Assembly (NCBI RefSeq): GCF_000814765.1
Contig: NZ_JWIC01000007.1
Location: 310,001 to 374,000 of the forward strand
Source: Pseudoalteromonas luteoviolacea
Lineage (GTDB): Bacteria; Pseudomonadota; Gammaproteobacteria; Enterobacterales; Alteromonadaceae
Length of the DNA stretch: 64,000 nucleotides
Direction: 5' to 3'
Shown here: piece after piece, positions 8,712 to 17,604 of the stretch
Layout: each line of letters starts with the position of its first letter
How positions within the stretch are numbered: the stretch's first letter is position 1
Notes under the pieces: model-generated
The model's database searches: none
Seen by the model: only the letters and a program-made list of their open reading frames with translations
What the model was told of the DNA's origin: nothing
Translations under genes and position numbers: made by a program

Positions 8712-8725
8712 TTGGTCCATACCAA
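8712..8725. promoter_or_regulatory. GntR/HutC-type operator 2
   Basis: TTGGTCCATACCAA, preceded by AATT, lies about 90 bp upstream of the regulator gene in the divergent region, placed for autoregulation. Arms TTGGT/ACCAA are perfect. Confidence 0.7.
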
Positions 8726-8798
8726 TTGTTTTTAAACTTACATATTTCTGTAAAGTCCCTGTAATGATACAGAATTAAGATTTGCCCCGTTCGTAATT

Positions 8799-8812
8799 TT
8801 GGTATGTACCAA
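8799..8812. promoter_or_regulatory. GntR/HutC-type operator 3
   Basis: TTGGTATGTACCAA, preceded by AATT, lies 19 bp before the ATG of the TonB-dependent receptor, a position where a bound repressor would block transcription or early elongation. Confidence 0.7.
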
Positions 8813-8830
8813 TCACTTTCGGGAATTATA

Positions 8831-11182
8831 ATGAAAACTCTATACTCTACAGGCTCTACAAAAATATCCATGCTGGCAATGGCGGTTGCAGCCGCTTTAT
8901 CGGCACCGGCTTTTGCAGAAGATGACCAAGCAAAAGCAGACCAGCAAATCGAAGAGATTATGGTTGTTGGTAAAAGTGTTTCTTACGCGAATAACGCAAC
9001 TTCTGAAGAAATGTTTAAGCAACAGTCATCCATGACCAGTGCGATGGCGATGATCGACAATTTACCTGGTGTGCTTATCAACGAGGGTGATACATTTGGT
9101 TCTGACGATTGGTCAACAACAGTGTCAATTCGGGGTTTCCAATTAAGCCTAGATGAGCAACAAGTTGGTATTACTATTGATGGTATCTCAAACGGTAATT
9201 CAAACTATGGTGGAGGTGCTAAGGCAAACCGTTATATCGATACTGAAAACCTAATGGCGGTTGAAGTGTCTCAAGGTACGGCAGATATCGGTTCTCGTTC
9301 TAACGAAGCACTTGGTGGTACGTTAAACTTTACGACAATAGACCCAAGTACAGAGCAGGGGATTGTTGCAAGTGTGTCATTGGCAAACTTCGATGCTCAA
9401 AAATACTATATGCGCATTGAAACTGGCGAAGTCATGGATGATACCTTTGGTTGGTTGAGTTATTCAAATTCAAGCAATAGCGACTGGATCACTGGCACAG
9501 CAGAAAATACACGTGACCACTTTGCTGCTAAGTTTGTAAAAGGTATGGACAGTGACTTGGAGATCACTGCGTATCTTTCTTATGACGACGTCCATGAAGA
9601 TAACTATCAGCGTGTTTCTTTGGAAAGCTTCAAACAAAATCCAGAGTCAGATGGTTTAACTGGTGAGTGGACAGGTGTTCCTTATATTGATCAGGTGTAT
9701 CGTCGTGGTTGGTCAACACTGCGTGAAAACTTATTTGGTTACATCGAAGTGGACACTATGTTTGGCGAAGTAGAAGTCACCGCAAATGCGTATTTTCATA
9801 AAAACCAAGGCCGTGGTGACTGGGTACCACCTTATATTGTAGATGTGAATCATGATGGCGCTAATGGCCATTCTGAGCTCGTGTCTGGTACAACGTATCA
9901 AGGCGGAAGCTCTCTAGGTAAGATTTATTTTGTTGATGCAGATGGTAAATCACTTCAACCAATGAATGGCTGTGAAAGCTCAATTACTTTCCCTTATGGT
10001 GGTGCTGACGCTGAATATGATCCAAATTGTTATGAAGCGAGCGCACGCCCAGTGGGTTCATACCGTAACAGCCACTATGAAAAAGAGCGTTTTGGCATCA
10101 ATGCAGATCTTACTTGGGAGACCAAGATTGGCGACTACAACAACGTCTTGCGTGGGGGGATCTGGTATGAAGATTACGAGCGCTCAGAGTACCGTGATTG
10201 GCACAAAATCATAGACTCAAAAAGCAGCTTTGACTTTGACCACAACCCATATTGGATACAGTACGATCGTACATACCCAGTAGAAACAACCATGTTATAC
10301 CTTGAAGACTCAATTGAGATGGATACGGTAACATTACGTGCAGGCGTGAAAAAGTACTTAGTTGATTTAGATAGCCATGACAAATTCACAAATACCAATA
10401 AGTCAGTTAATTCTGATTCAGATACATTGCTATCTGCGGGTGCTGTTTGGTATACGCCAGTTGAAGGCTTAGAAGTATTTGCCGGTTACGCTGAAAACTT
10501 TGCGGCAATTAAAGACCAAGTACTAGAAGCTGATGCATCAGCCCTTGGTAACATCGAACCAGAAACGGCTGAAAACATGGACTTTGGTATCCGTTATGAC
10601 AATAGCGATTTCGATGCCAGCATCACCCTTTATAGCATTGACTTTCAGAACCGTTTGACATTTGTCGCACCTGAATCTGCATCTGGTAACGATTATCTGG
10701 TTGGTACTAGCGGCCAGTACATCAATACAGGTGGTATCGAATCATCAGGTGTTGAAGCGTCACTAACATATTATCCAACGCAATCTCTGTCTGTGTATAT
10801 GTCATATACCAGTAATGACTCAGAGTACACAGATGGCACTGTAGATATCAAAGCCGGTAACACTGTATTTGGTTCTGTAGAAGACATGGCGGTATTGTCA
10901 CTTGATTGGCAATCAGATATTTATTCAGCAGGTCTATCTACTAAGTGGATTGGTGAGCGTTGGATGGATGCAGATAATACTCAACGTATTGATGCTTATG
11001 CGGTAAGCGATTTGTATGTTGCTGTAGATTTAGAAGAAGTTGGCGCGCTAAAAGGTGCCTCAATCCGCTTAACAGTGAACAACCTATTTGATGAAAGTTA
11101 TATTGGTAGTGTTGCAGGCGGTTGGGGCGGTTGGATTGGTGCACCACGCACTGCCGCTATTAATTTCCAAACTCGTTTTTAA
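8831..11182 (+). CDS. TonB-dependent outer-membrane receptor
   Basis: 783 residues from the ATG at 8831, which gives a clean signal peptide (MKTLYSTGSTKISMLAMAVA ... AFA); an upstream in-frame start at 8804 lies inside the operator region and is unlikely. A TonB-box-like IEEIMVVG is followed by the plug domain (about residues 45-170, with TVSIRGFQ and ITIDGIS) and a 22-strand barrel that ends in a terminal phenylalanine (INFQTRF). It would import a substrate too large or too scarce for porins, using the TonB/ExbB/ExbD system. Placement beside a GntR regulator and two phosphatases suggests a phosphorylated organic substrate rather than iron. The gene is probably the first in its transcript and ends at a terminator at 11341-11383. 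Confidence 0.92.
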   Translation: MKTLYSTGSTKISMLAMAVAAALSAPAFAEDDQAKADQQIEEIMVVGKSVSYANNATSEEMFKQQSSMTSAMAMIDNLPGVLINEGDTFGSDDWSTTVSIRGFQLSLDEQQVGITIDGISNGNSNYGGGAKANRYIDTENLMAVEVSQGTADIGSRSNEALGGTLNFTTIDPSTEQGIVASVSLANFDAQKYYMRIETGEVMDDTFGWLSYSNSSNSDWITGTAENTRDHFAAKFVKGMDSDLEITAYLSYDDVHEDNYQRVSLESFKQNPESDGLTGEWTGVPYIDQVYRRGWSTLRENLFGYIEVDTMFGEVEVTANAYFHKNQGRGDWVPPYIVDVNHDGANGHSELVSGTTYQGGSSLGKIYFVDADGKSLQPMNGCESSITFPYGGADAEYDPNCYEASARPVGSYRNSHYEKERFGINADLTWETKIGDYNNVLRGGIWYEDYERSEYRDWHKIIDSKSSFDFDHNPYWIQYDRTYPVETTMLYLEDSIEMDTVTLRAGVKKYLVDLDSHDKFTNTNKSVNSDSDTLLSAGAVWYTPVEGLEVFAGYAENFAAIKDQVLEADASALGNIEPETAENMDFGIRYDNSDFDASITLYSIDFQNRLTFVAPESASGNDYLVGTSGQYINTGGIESSGVEASLTYYPTQSLSVYMSYTSNDSEYTDGTVDIKAGNTVFGSVEDMAVLSLDWQSDIYSAGLSTKWIGERWMDADNTQRIDAYAVSDLYVAVDLEEVGALKGASIRLTVNNLFDESYIGSVAGGWGGWIGAPRTAAINFQTRF

Positions 11183-11340
11183 CCTTATTGGTGACGGATG
11201 ATAAAACACATTCGTCATCTCTTTTGTCCATTACTGCGGTAAGAAAGGAAATTGATAGTTGTTGATAGGTGCTGGGGTTGTGTGTACCGCGTAAGCATGG
11301 ATATCACTGCACAACCTGTTCTAAAACACTATGCCGCACA

Positions 11341-11383
11341 AGAGCTAAGTACTTTCCTTCCCCCTGGCTACTTAGCTCTTTTT
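11341..11383 (+). terminator. Intrinsic terminator after the TonB-dependent receptor
   Basis: AGAGCTAAGTA (11341-11351) and TACTTAGCTCT (11369-11379) form a perfect 11-bp stem with a 17-nt loop followed by TTTT. It separates the receptor from the phosphatase pair, which therefore likely has its own promoter in 11384-11543. The whole 11183-11543 gap holds no gene. Confidence 0.8.
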
Positions 11384-11543
11384 AAGCAATGAAAAACACA
11401 TTTTAGAAATCAACTTAATATAAGTAACTACCTACTCAGCGTGGGAGCTTTTTTGCTTAAAGCTAAATCTGACTTGCGTCTGTACGATTTATTCTCATGA
11501 CGTGTATCACTGCTAGGTAGTGCTAATTTGAGGTCATTAACTT

Positions 11544-12599
11544 ATGAATTTCAAACGCTCACTATTATTTACTCTATTTGTCTTGGGTTGTTTAGCGGCC
11601 AATGCTCAAGCGACGGGATCCATTGATAAAATTTTATTTGGTTCTTGCAGTCACCAAGATAAAGATATTCCGATTTTTGATGCCATTAACACAGAGCAAT
11701 CGGACCTGTTCGTGTTCCTTGGCGATAATGTATATGGCGACACTGAAAATATGACTGAATTAGCCGCCAAGTATCAAAAGCTGGGAAATAAAGAGGGGTT
11801 TAAAACACTGCGCTCAACTACACCGACCATCGCTATTTGGGACGATCATGATTACGGAGAGAATGACGCAGGCAAAGAGTACCCATTCAAAGAGCAGTCT
11901 CGTCAGATCATGCTGGATTTTTGGCAAGAGCCGGAAAATAGTCCAAGGCGGACTCGACTGTCCGGCATTTATACTGCTTATATGTTTGGCGAGCAGCATC
12001 AAAGTGTGCAAGTGATCCTGCCTGACTTACGTTGGAATAGACCTGAACTTAATTCAATTGGTCATTTAAGCTACTGGGTTGGCAGTTTTTTTAACAATAA
12101 AGGACCTTATAGGCCTGTTGATCACAAGGTCTCCATGTTAGGTGAAGCACAGTGGAAGTGGCTTGAGAAAGAACTTTTAAAACCAGCAAAGGTTAAGATA
12201 ATCGCTTCAAGCTTACAGCTCATTCCAGATTTCACAGGGTGGGAAAGCTGGGCAAATTTTCCAGCTGATCGCCAACGATTATTCGACTTTATTAAAAAGC
12301 ATAAAATTGGCGGTGTCATAATGATCAGTGGTGACACGCATTGGGGAGAGTTATCTAGATACGAAACTGAGCATGGTTATCCGCTTTGGGAGATCACGAG
12401 CTCAGGTTTGACACAAAAGTGGAAAGACGTGAGCCCTAATCGCCACCGAGTTGGCGCGTACACAGCGCAAGTTAATTATGGATTTATAGAAATTAATTGG
12501 CAACAAGCTGACCCACATATTCAATTTGGGCTAAAAGATATTCAAGGAGATATCACGCACCTGCAAAGCATGCCGCTTTCTTCGTTGCAATTTAAATAG
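11544..12599 (+). CDS. PhoD-like metallophosphatase (alkaline phosphatase D family)
   Basis: 351 residues with an N-terminal signal sequence (MNFKRSLLFTLFVLGCLAAN) and a GAGG ribosome-binding site. Family motifs run in order: FGSCSHQD, FLGDNVYGD, IWDDHDYGEND, the DLRWNRP loop, and SGDTHWGEL near the C-terminus; these supply the metal-binding Asp, Asn and His residues of PhoD-type enzymes. PhoD-family enzymes hydrolyse phosphomonoesters and phosphodiesters, including teichoic-acid and phospholipid head-group esters, with Ca/Fe cofactors. The alkaline phosphatase lipoprotein follows after 22 bp, so the two likely form an operon: a diesterase and a monoesterase acting one after the other outside the inner membrane. 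At about 350 residues it is the short variety without the N-terminal beta domain. Confidence 0.9.
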   Translation: MNFKRSLLFTLFVLGCLAANAQATGSIDKILFGSCSHQDKDIPIFDAINTEQSDLFVFLGDNVYGDTENMTELAAKYQKLGNKEGFKTLRSTTPTIAIWDDHDYGENDAGKEYPFKEQSRQIMLDFWQEPENSPRRTRLSGIYTAYMFGEQHQSVQVILPDLRWNRPELNSIGHLSYWVGSFFNNKGPYRPVDHKVSMLGEAQWKWLEKELLKPAKVKIIASSLQLIPDFTGWESWANFPADRQRLFDFIKKHKIGGVIMISGDTHWGELSRYETEHGYPLWEITSSGLTQKWKDVSPNRHRVGAYTAQVNYGFIEINWQQADPHIQFGLKDIQGDITHLQSMPLSSLQFK

Positions 12600-12621
12600 C
12601 TGGTGAATGGGAACCTAAAAG

Positions 12622-14232
12622 ATGTCAGGATTTAAAAAATTATTATCGTTGTTTGTTGTTTTGCCATTGAGTCTTTGTGGATGCAAACTGATTGAAAGCA
12701 ACGGGTACGATGAAACGAAAACATCGCCACAAATCAAAAACGTTATCTTATTGATCGGGGATGGCATGGGCCCACAGCAAGTCGGTTTGCTGGAAGAATA
12801 TGCGACTCGGGCTCCGCAGTCAGTTTATCAAGGTAAAAGTAGCGCAATCGCTAAACTGGCCAATCTAGGCGTGACAGGGTTATCTCTGCATGGACCTGCT
12901 GATAAATTGGTGGTCGATTCTGCGTGCTCGGCAACTCAATTGGCGACAGGCGTGGCATCGGGGAGTGAGATGATAGGGTTAAATCGTGCGGGAGACAAAG
13001 TGCCGACTATTTTGCAACAAGCAAAAGCACTCGGTAAATCGACGGGGTTAGTTTCTGATACACGATTGACGCATGCAACACCAGCGGCTTTTGCGTCACA
13101 TCAAATTCACCGCTCTTTAGAAAATGCCATCGCGGAGCAAATGGTACGTAGTGATTCAGTCGACGTTATGCTATCTGGCGGACTACGTCATTTTATACCC
13201 AAAGCTTATATGTTGCCGGCGAAACCCGCAGCTTTTGAGGCCAAGCTGGCAGACAGTGATTTATCACTAAAGTCAAAACGACGAGATAGCAAAAACATTT
13301 TGCAACAAGCCGAAAACCAGGGTTATGAATTAGTGTTTAATCAAAGCCAACTTCAAGAGGCACAAAGCGACCGTCTATTGGGCTTGTTTGCTAATAGTGC
13401 GATGGTAGATGGCATTGAAGCGACTCATAAGCGCTATTTAGGACAGCCTAGTTTACGTGACATGACGGAAGTGGCCATCAATAAGCTATCAAAAAATCCA
13501 CAAGGGTTCTTTTTAATGGTAGAAGGTGGGCAAATTGACTGGGCCGGTCATAACAATGATGCAGGCACCTTATTGCATGAGATGCTAAAGTTTGATAGCG
13601 CTGTTGATGTGGTTTTGCGCTGGGCTAAAGACAGAGATGACACCGTTGTGATTGTCACCGCTGACCATGAAACGGGTGGATTTGGTTTTAGTTATAGTGG
13701 GGTGGACTTACCGCAAGCAGAACAGCTCAATAATTTAAATCGCGACGTATATAAACCAAATTATAATTTTGGGGAACTTGCGATATTAGACAAGCTTTAT
13801 TTGCAAAAGCGAAGCTATGCTGCGATGTGGAAAGCTGCTAAGGGAGGCAAAGCTCACCCTGTAGCAGAACAGTTAGTGCAAACGGTTAATCAAAACAGTG
13901 AATTCAAAATAGATAACACAGATGCTCATGCTATTTTAGCAGAGCAGAAAAATGCGTTTTTCAAACGAGGACATAAAAGCTTAGGCGTTAAAATTGCTGG
14001 CAAGATAAATGATTTTTCCCCCTTTTATGTTTATCTTAACGAGCGTCCTTTAAACCTGATTGGCAGAGCGCTGTCTGCTAAACAAAATATTGTGTGGTCG
14101 ACTGGTACCCACACGCATACACCCGTAGGTGTATTCGTTTTAGGCCCGTCTCATGCCATTGAACAGTTTAGTGGGCTTCATACTCATGTTGAGCTTGGCA
14201 AGAAAATGCAGCAAGTTCTCACTGTGCAATAA
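12622..14232 (+). CDS. Alkaline phosphatase, lipoprotein form
   Basis: 536 residues. The N-terminus is a lipoprotein signal with lipobox LCGC (Cys about 21), so the enzyme is membrane anchored rather than free in the periplasm. Alkaline phosphatase motifs are present: LLIGDGMGP (metal Asp), VDSACSATQLATG with nucleophile Ser100, an HATPAAFASH loop, VEGGQIDWAGH, TADHETGG and STGTHTHTPV (zinc His residues). It releases phosphate from many phosphomonoesters. It is longer than PhoA (about 450 residues) owing to an insert between the TADHETGG and THTHT motifs. It is coupled to the PhoD-like gene 22 bp upstream. A GC-rich hairpin without a T-tract lies downstream at 14285-14304. Confidence 0.93.
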   Translation: MSGFKKLLSLFVVLPLSLCGCKLIESNGYDETKTSPQIKNVILLIGDGMGPQQVGLLEEYATRAPQSVYQGKSSAIAKLANLGVTGLSLHGPADKLVVDSACSATQLATGVASGSEMIGLNRAGDKVPTILQQAKALGKSTGLVSDTRLTHATPAAFASHQIHRSLENAIAEQMVRSDSVDVMLSGGLRHFIPKAYMLPAKPAAFEAKLADSDLSLKSKRRDSKNILQQAENQGYELVFNQSQLQEAQSDRLLGLFANSAMVDGIEATHKRYLGQPSLRDMTEVAINKLSKNPQGFFLMVEGGQIDWAGHNNDAGTLLHEMLKFDSAVDVVLRWAKDRDDTVVIVTADHETGGFGFSYSGVDLPQAEQLNNLNRDVYKPNYNFGELAILDKLYLQKRSYAAMWKAAKGGKAHPVAEQLVQTVNQNSEFKIDNTDAHAILAEQKNAFFKRGHKSLGVKIAGKINDFSPFYVYLNERPLNLIGRALSAKQNIVWSTGTHTHTPVGVFVLGPSHAIEQFSGLHTHVELGKKMQQVLTVQ

Positions 14233-14497
14233 ATAAGGTCAGATTTTTGTTTGGATAATCATTTAACGAAAGAGAGATTAAACGGCCCCAATAAATGTTG
14301 GGGCTACGAGAGTTTAGCTGAGTGTATCCAACTCATTTGAATCATTGGGAGCGGGTAGGTTTCCTGATCGTTAAAGACCTTTAATCACTTAGGGGAACCC
14401 TCAGCAAAAATCTATTTTTTCATTTATAGGACAAAATTTAACTTTTGAAGTTAGAATACACACGAGTCGAGCAAATTAAAAAGGAAGTAAATTGAGT

Positions 14498-15085
14498 ATG
14501 CATGAACACAGTGAGTTCTGGTCAAATACATTTGAAGGTGAAGATTTCTCTACAGATGAATTCATATCCAAAGAATTTGAAGGCTGTACTTTTATAGGCT
14601 GTAACTTGTCAGAAACGAGTTTTCGCAGCTGTAAATTTATTGATTGTGAGTTTATTAAGTGCAATTTAAGCCTTGCTAAAATGCACTATAGCCAGTTTTC
14701 CGACGTGATCTTTCGTGATTCTAAAGCAATTGGCATTGACTGGACTAAAGCGGCTTGGCCGAGATTAATGCTCAGCGCGCCAATTAAGTTTTACGATTGC
14801 ATGTTAAACGACAGTTCTTTCTATGGCTTGCAGCTGCAAGGTTGTGTCATAGAGCGCAGTGTCGTGCGTGGCGTAGATTTCAGAGATGGAGATTTTGCAA
14901 GAGCAAGCTTTAGAGACAGTGAGTTTGCCGGATCGATGTTTTCTAGCACTAATTTGTCTGCCGCAGACTTTTCAAATGCCACTGGCTTCGATATCGATAT
15001 ATTTAGCAATACAATCAATAAAGCTAAATTTGACCGTTTTGAAGCGACTCGGTTGCTCAATTGCCTAGAAGTTGAACTGGTATAA
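14498..15085 (+). CDS. Pentapeptide-repeat protein, Qnr-like in shape
   Basis: About 195 residues. Two blocks of A(D/N)LXX-type pentapeptide repeats are seen: residues about 15-80 (FEGCTFIGCNL, FRSCKFIDCEF, FIKCNLSLAKM) and about 105-170 (VDFRDGDFARASFRDSEF, NLSAADFSNATGF), separated by a short WTKAAWPRL segment. This two-block layout and the length near 200 residues are like the Qnr/MfpA right-handed beta-helix proteins that mimic DNA and bind DNA gyrase, but the sequence is not close enough by eye to call it a Qnr. The ATG at 14498 has AAGGAAG 10 bp upstream; a TTG at 14492 is an alternative start. Monocistronic. Confidence 0.85.
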   Translation: MHEHSEFWSNTFEGEDFSTDEFISKEFEGCTFIGCNLSETSFRSCKFIDCEFIKCNLSLAKMHYSQFSDVIFRDSKAIGIDWTKAAWPRLMLSAPIKFYDCMLNDSSFYGLQLQGCVIERSVVRGVDFRDGDFARASFRDSEFAGSMFSSTNLSAADFSNATGFDIDIFSNTINKAKFDRFEATRLLNCLEVELV

Positions 15086-15204
15086 TTTTTTTGGTCAACG
15101 GCCAAATAAAGGCCTCATCAATTAGCGTCACAGTGGAGTAAGGCCAGTTTGGAACTTGCGGGTCGACCAGATTGAGGTCACTTTTATTTTTTATGGAAAG
15201 GTGC

Positions 15205-15233
15205 AACTGCGGTAAAAAATACCGCAGTTTTTT
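15205..15233 (+). terminator. Intrinsic terminator
   Basis: AACTGCGGTA (15205-15214), loop AAAAA, TACCGCAGTT (15220-15229), then TTTT. It points rightward and is about 120 bp past the pentapeptide-repeat gene; it lies between convergent genes and may also stop leftward transcripts. Confidence 0.8.
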
Positions 15234-15258
15234 CAATGCAATGCAATGCAATGCAATG
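15234..15258. repeat. Five tandem copies of CAATG
   Basis: A perfect (CAATG)5 microsatellite lies between the terminator and the stop codon of the chemoreceptor gene, 6 bp outside that gene. Copy number could change by slippage, but no reading frame is affected here. Confidence 0.9.
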
Positions 15259-15264
15259 TTAAGG

Positions 15265-17274
15265 CTATCGCACTTTAAACTGACCAATAGAGCTTGATAA
15301 AGCGTGTGCCTGCTCAGAGAGCTTATTCGCTTCAACCGAAGCTAATTGGGTATCATCATACGTAGATTTACTACTTTCTTCTATTTTTACAACCTCTAGT
15401 GCCATTTCTCTCGAAACGACGGACTGTTCCTCTGTCGCTGTTGCAATAGATTGAACCATGTCCGCAATACTCGTTGCGCTGTCTACAATTGCATATAGTG
15501 AGTTGCCTGCTTGCTGCGCTGAATGAACACACCCTGACACTTTATCCACACTGCTTTGCATGGCATTCACAGCGTGTGTTGTCTGTTGCTGGATTGTTTG
15601 CACTGTCTCAACTATTTGATTCGTTGCCTGCGATGTTCGCTCTGCGAGTGTTCGTACTTCATCTGCAACGACAGAGAACCCTCGGCCTTGCTCGCCAGCT
15701 CGCGCTGCTTCAATAGCTGCATTGAGTGCAAGTAGGTTGGTTTGTTCAGCAATACTACTGATAACACCCATGACTTCTTCAATTTGTGCACCCAGTTCAC
15801 CTAGATTGATGACTTGTTCAGAGGTTTTTTGCACCGCCTGTGAGGCATCATCAATTTCCGAAATAGTCTGATCGACAACTTTTCCGCCTTGTAATGCAAG
15901 TTCTTTAGCCTGACTGGCTTGTGTATTGGCATCTTGGCTTTGCCTTGCGACATCTGCGATACTGGTACTCATTTCTTCTATCGCTGTGGCAATTAATGTT
16001 GACTGCTCTGAGCTCGCTTGACTGCGTGTTGAAATACTGTCGTTTGAACGCGCAATTTCTTCAGATGCCACATTCACCAAACCAGCTAGCTGTCCTATTT
16101 GTGAGATTAAGTTGTTTAAAGAACTTGTCATATCGTTAGACGCGTGTGCTAACTCATCAATTTCGTCTTTTCCTTTAGGCTCAAGTTTAGGCGTAGAAAT
16201 GTCTCCATCAGCGGTGCGCTTGGATACGGTCAACAGCGTGTTAAGCCTTTGATTAATTGAGTTGCTTAGTTTGTACGCAATCAACATGCTTAGCAGTGCT
16301 GCAATGAATGTAGCGATAACAATGACGTTGCCCATCAATGACATACCTTCGGACAGGGTGGTTAACGCACTTAAGCTATCGCTCTTTTCTTCGTCAGTAG
16401 AGCGATTTAATATGGTTTTCAGTTCTTTAAAGTGGGTGCCCCTAAGTTGTCTAATTATCTGTTTTGCCTGCTCTGAAGCGCTTGGATCATATTGTTCAAA
16501 GACAGATTGGGCACCTTGGTATATGGCTTTAAACAACTGTTCAACTTGTGCCAAATCACGGATTTCTTGGTTTCTCTTTTCAAGTGGTCGTAATGCGTTT
16601 AAGTGGTTTTTAAACTGAATGGATGCCTGTTCAAACGAAGCCTTTTCATCCAGCTCTCCTGTCACGTATTCAGTCAAAGATGCGATCATCATTGCCTGAG
16701 TGTTAAAGAGATCAAAGTAGAGCTTTACCCCAGGTAAGTCATCCGCCAAAGTTTCTTGAATATCACCAGATCTCATTGCGTCATCAAACTCTTCTTGTTT
16801 CAGTCGGTTGAGCAGTCTTGATAATTGAGCTGCTTGTTGATTTTCTAATTGGTCTACCATCGAGAATGCAGATTTTTGCATTGACGGTTTAAATACATTG
16901 AATACATGCGTGTTTACTTGGTTTTTAATGGCTTGAGATAAATCCGTAATTTTTTGCATTTTGTCTCTATCACTGATTGTTGCAGACTCAAGAGGTTTTA
17001 GGTCAGATAGTACTAAATTAAACCGTTTATGTGCTTTGTGAAATTCGTGTTTACTGCTTTCTTCACCTGCAAGATAGCTCAACAAGTTAGTCTCGATTTC
17101 CGCTAGTGTTGTATTTAACTGCATGTAGTAAATAACACCAGGCACATCATCTGTTTCTATTTCGGTTTGGGTATCAGTGAGAGTTTGAGATGTAGTCCAT
17201 ATAATGACACTGCTGATGAACATTAAACTTACGACAGAAGCAAATGATAGGTATAGTTTTTGGTAAAGCTTCAA
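15265..17274 (-). CDS. Methyl-accepting chemotaxis protein with duplicated helical sensor
   Basis: 669 residues. A transmembrane helix at about 10-30 is followed by a periplasmic sensor to about residue 305, a second helix at about 308-330, a HAMP domain and the signalling coiled coil, with the conserved hairpin tip [20 protein letters not shown]. The sensor contains two related halves: DDVPGVIYY...LLSYLAGE...LKPLE and DDLPGVKLY...LTEYVTGE...LRPLE, the layout of a helical bimodular (HBM) sensor, which binds organic acids in known Pseudomonas receptors. The start appears to be TTG at 17274, because no in-frame ATG lies before the first transmembrane helix; no strong ribosome-binding site is seen. 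No che genes are adjacent, so this is an orphan receptor. Confidence 0.92.
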   Translation of the reverse strand: MKLYQKLYLSFASVVSLMFISSVIIWTTSQTLTDTQTEIETDDVPGVIYYMQLNTTLAEIETNLLSYLAGEESSKHEFHKAHKRFNLVLSDLKPLESATISDRDKMQKITDLSQAIKNQVNTHVFNVFKPSMQKSAFSMVDQLENQQAAQLSRLLNRLKQEEFDDAMRSGDIQETLADDLPGVKLYFDLFNTQAMMIASLTEYVTGELDEKASFEQASIQFKNHLNALRPLEKRNQEIRDLAQVEQLFKAIYQGAQSVFEQYDPSASEQAKQIIRQLRGTHFKELKTILNRSTDEEKSDSLSALTTLSEGMSLMGNVIVIATFIAALLSMLIAYKLSNSINQRLNTLLTVSKRTADGDISTPKLEPKGKDEIDELAHASNDMTSSLNNLISQIGQLAGLVNVASEEIARSNDSISTRSQASSEQSTLIATAIEEMSTSIADVARQSQDANTQASQAKELALQGGKVVDQTISEIDDASQAVQKTSEQVINLGELGAQIEEVMGVISSIAEQTNLLALNAAIEAARAGEQGRGFSVVADEVRTLAERTSQATNQIVETVQTIQQQTTHAVNAMQSSVDKVSGCVHSAQQAGNSLYAIVDSATSIADMVQSIATATEEQSVVSREMALEVVKIEESSKSTYDDTQLASVEANKLSEQAHALSSSIGQFKVR

Positions 17275-17604
17275 ATTGGAACCATCTAATTGGTGTGTTT
17301 AGCGCAATTATAAACTTAATAATTAAGTATTTCATTACGATAAATGATTATATAAATTATTTCATCCAATGGTTATCTTATATTTTAGTTAAAAATTTTG
17401 ATTAAAATTGGAACGATTAGTGTCGTCATGGTTGAGTGTATTTTATACCTATTCTCTGGTTTGAGTTAGTTTAACATAGCGAGGAATACTGCAATTAAAC
17501 TGCATATAAAATTACGAGGAAATGGATATTGGGTTAATTTGATGTTGATTTTAGATTAAATTTTGATCTATCTTAGAGTTGCATATTAAAAAAGGAAAAT
17601 TGTT
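17275..17604. other. Divergent intergenic region
   Basis: 330 bp, very AT-rich, between the chemoreceptor and protease promoters. It carries two TTGGAAC half-sites (17277-17283 and 17408-17414) resembling those near the mannoside genes, but neither is a full palindrome. AAGGAAAA at 17592-17599 is the ribosome-binding site of the protease. Confidence 0.4.

Noticed and set aside
8665..8871. 68-codon minus-strand frame across the regulator-receptor promoter region
   Set aside because: Covers two operators and the start of the receptor gene; it is a shadow.
14498..15085. Calling the pentapeptide-repeat protein a quinolone-resistance qnr gene
   Set aside because: Two-block layout is similar, but sequence and length differ from Qnr by eye; only the family-level call is supportable.
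15405..15800. Plus-strand frames inside the chemoreceptor gene
   Set aside because: Antisense shadows of a well supported gene with conserved signalling motifs.
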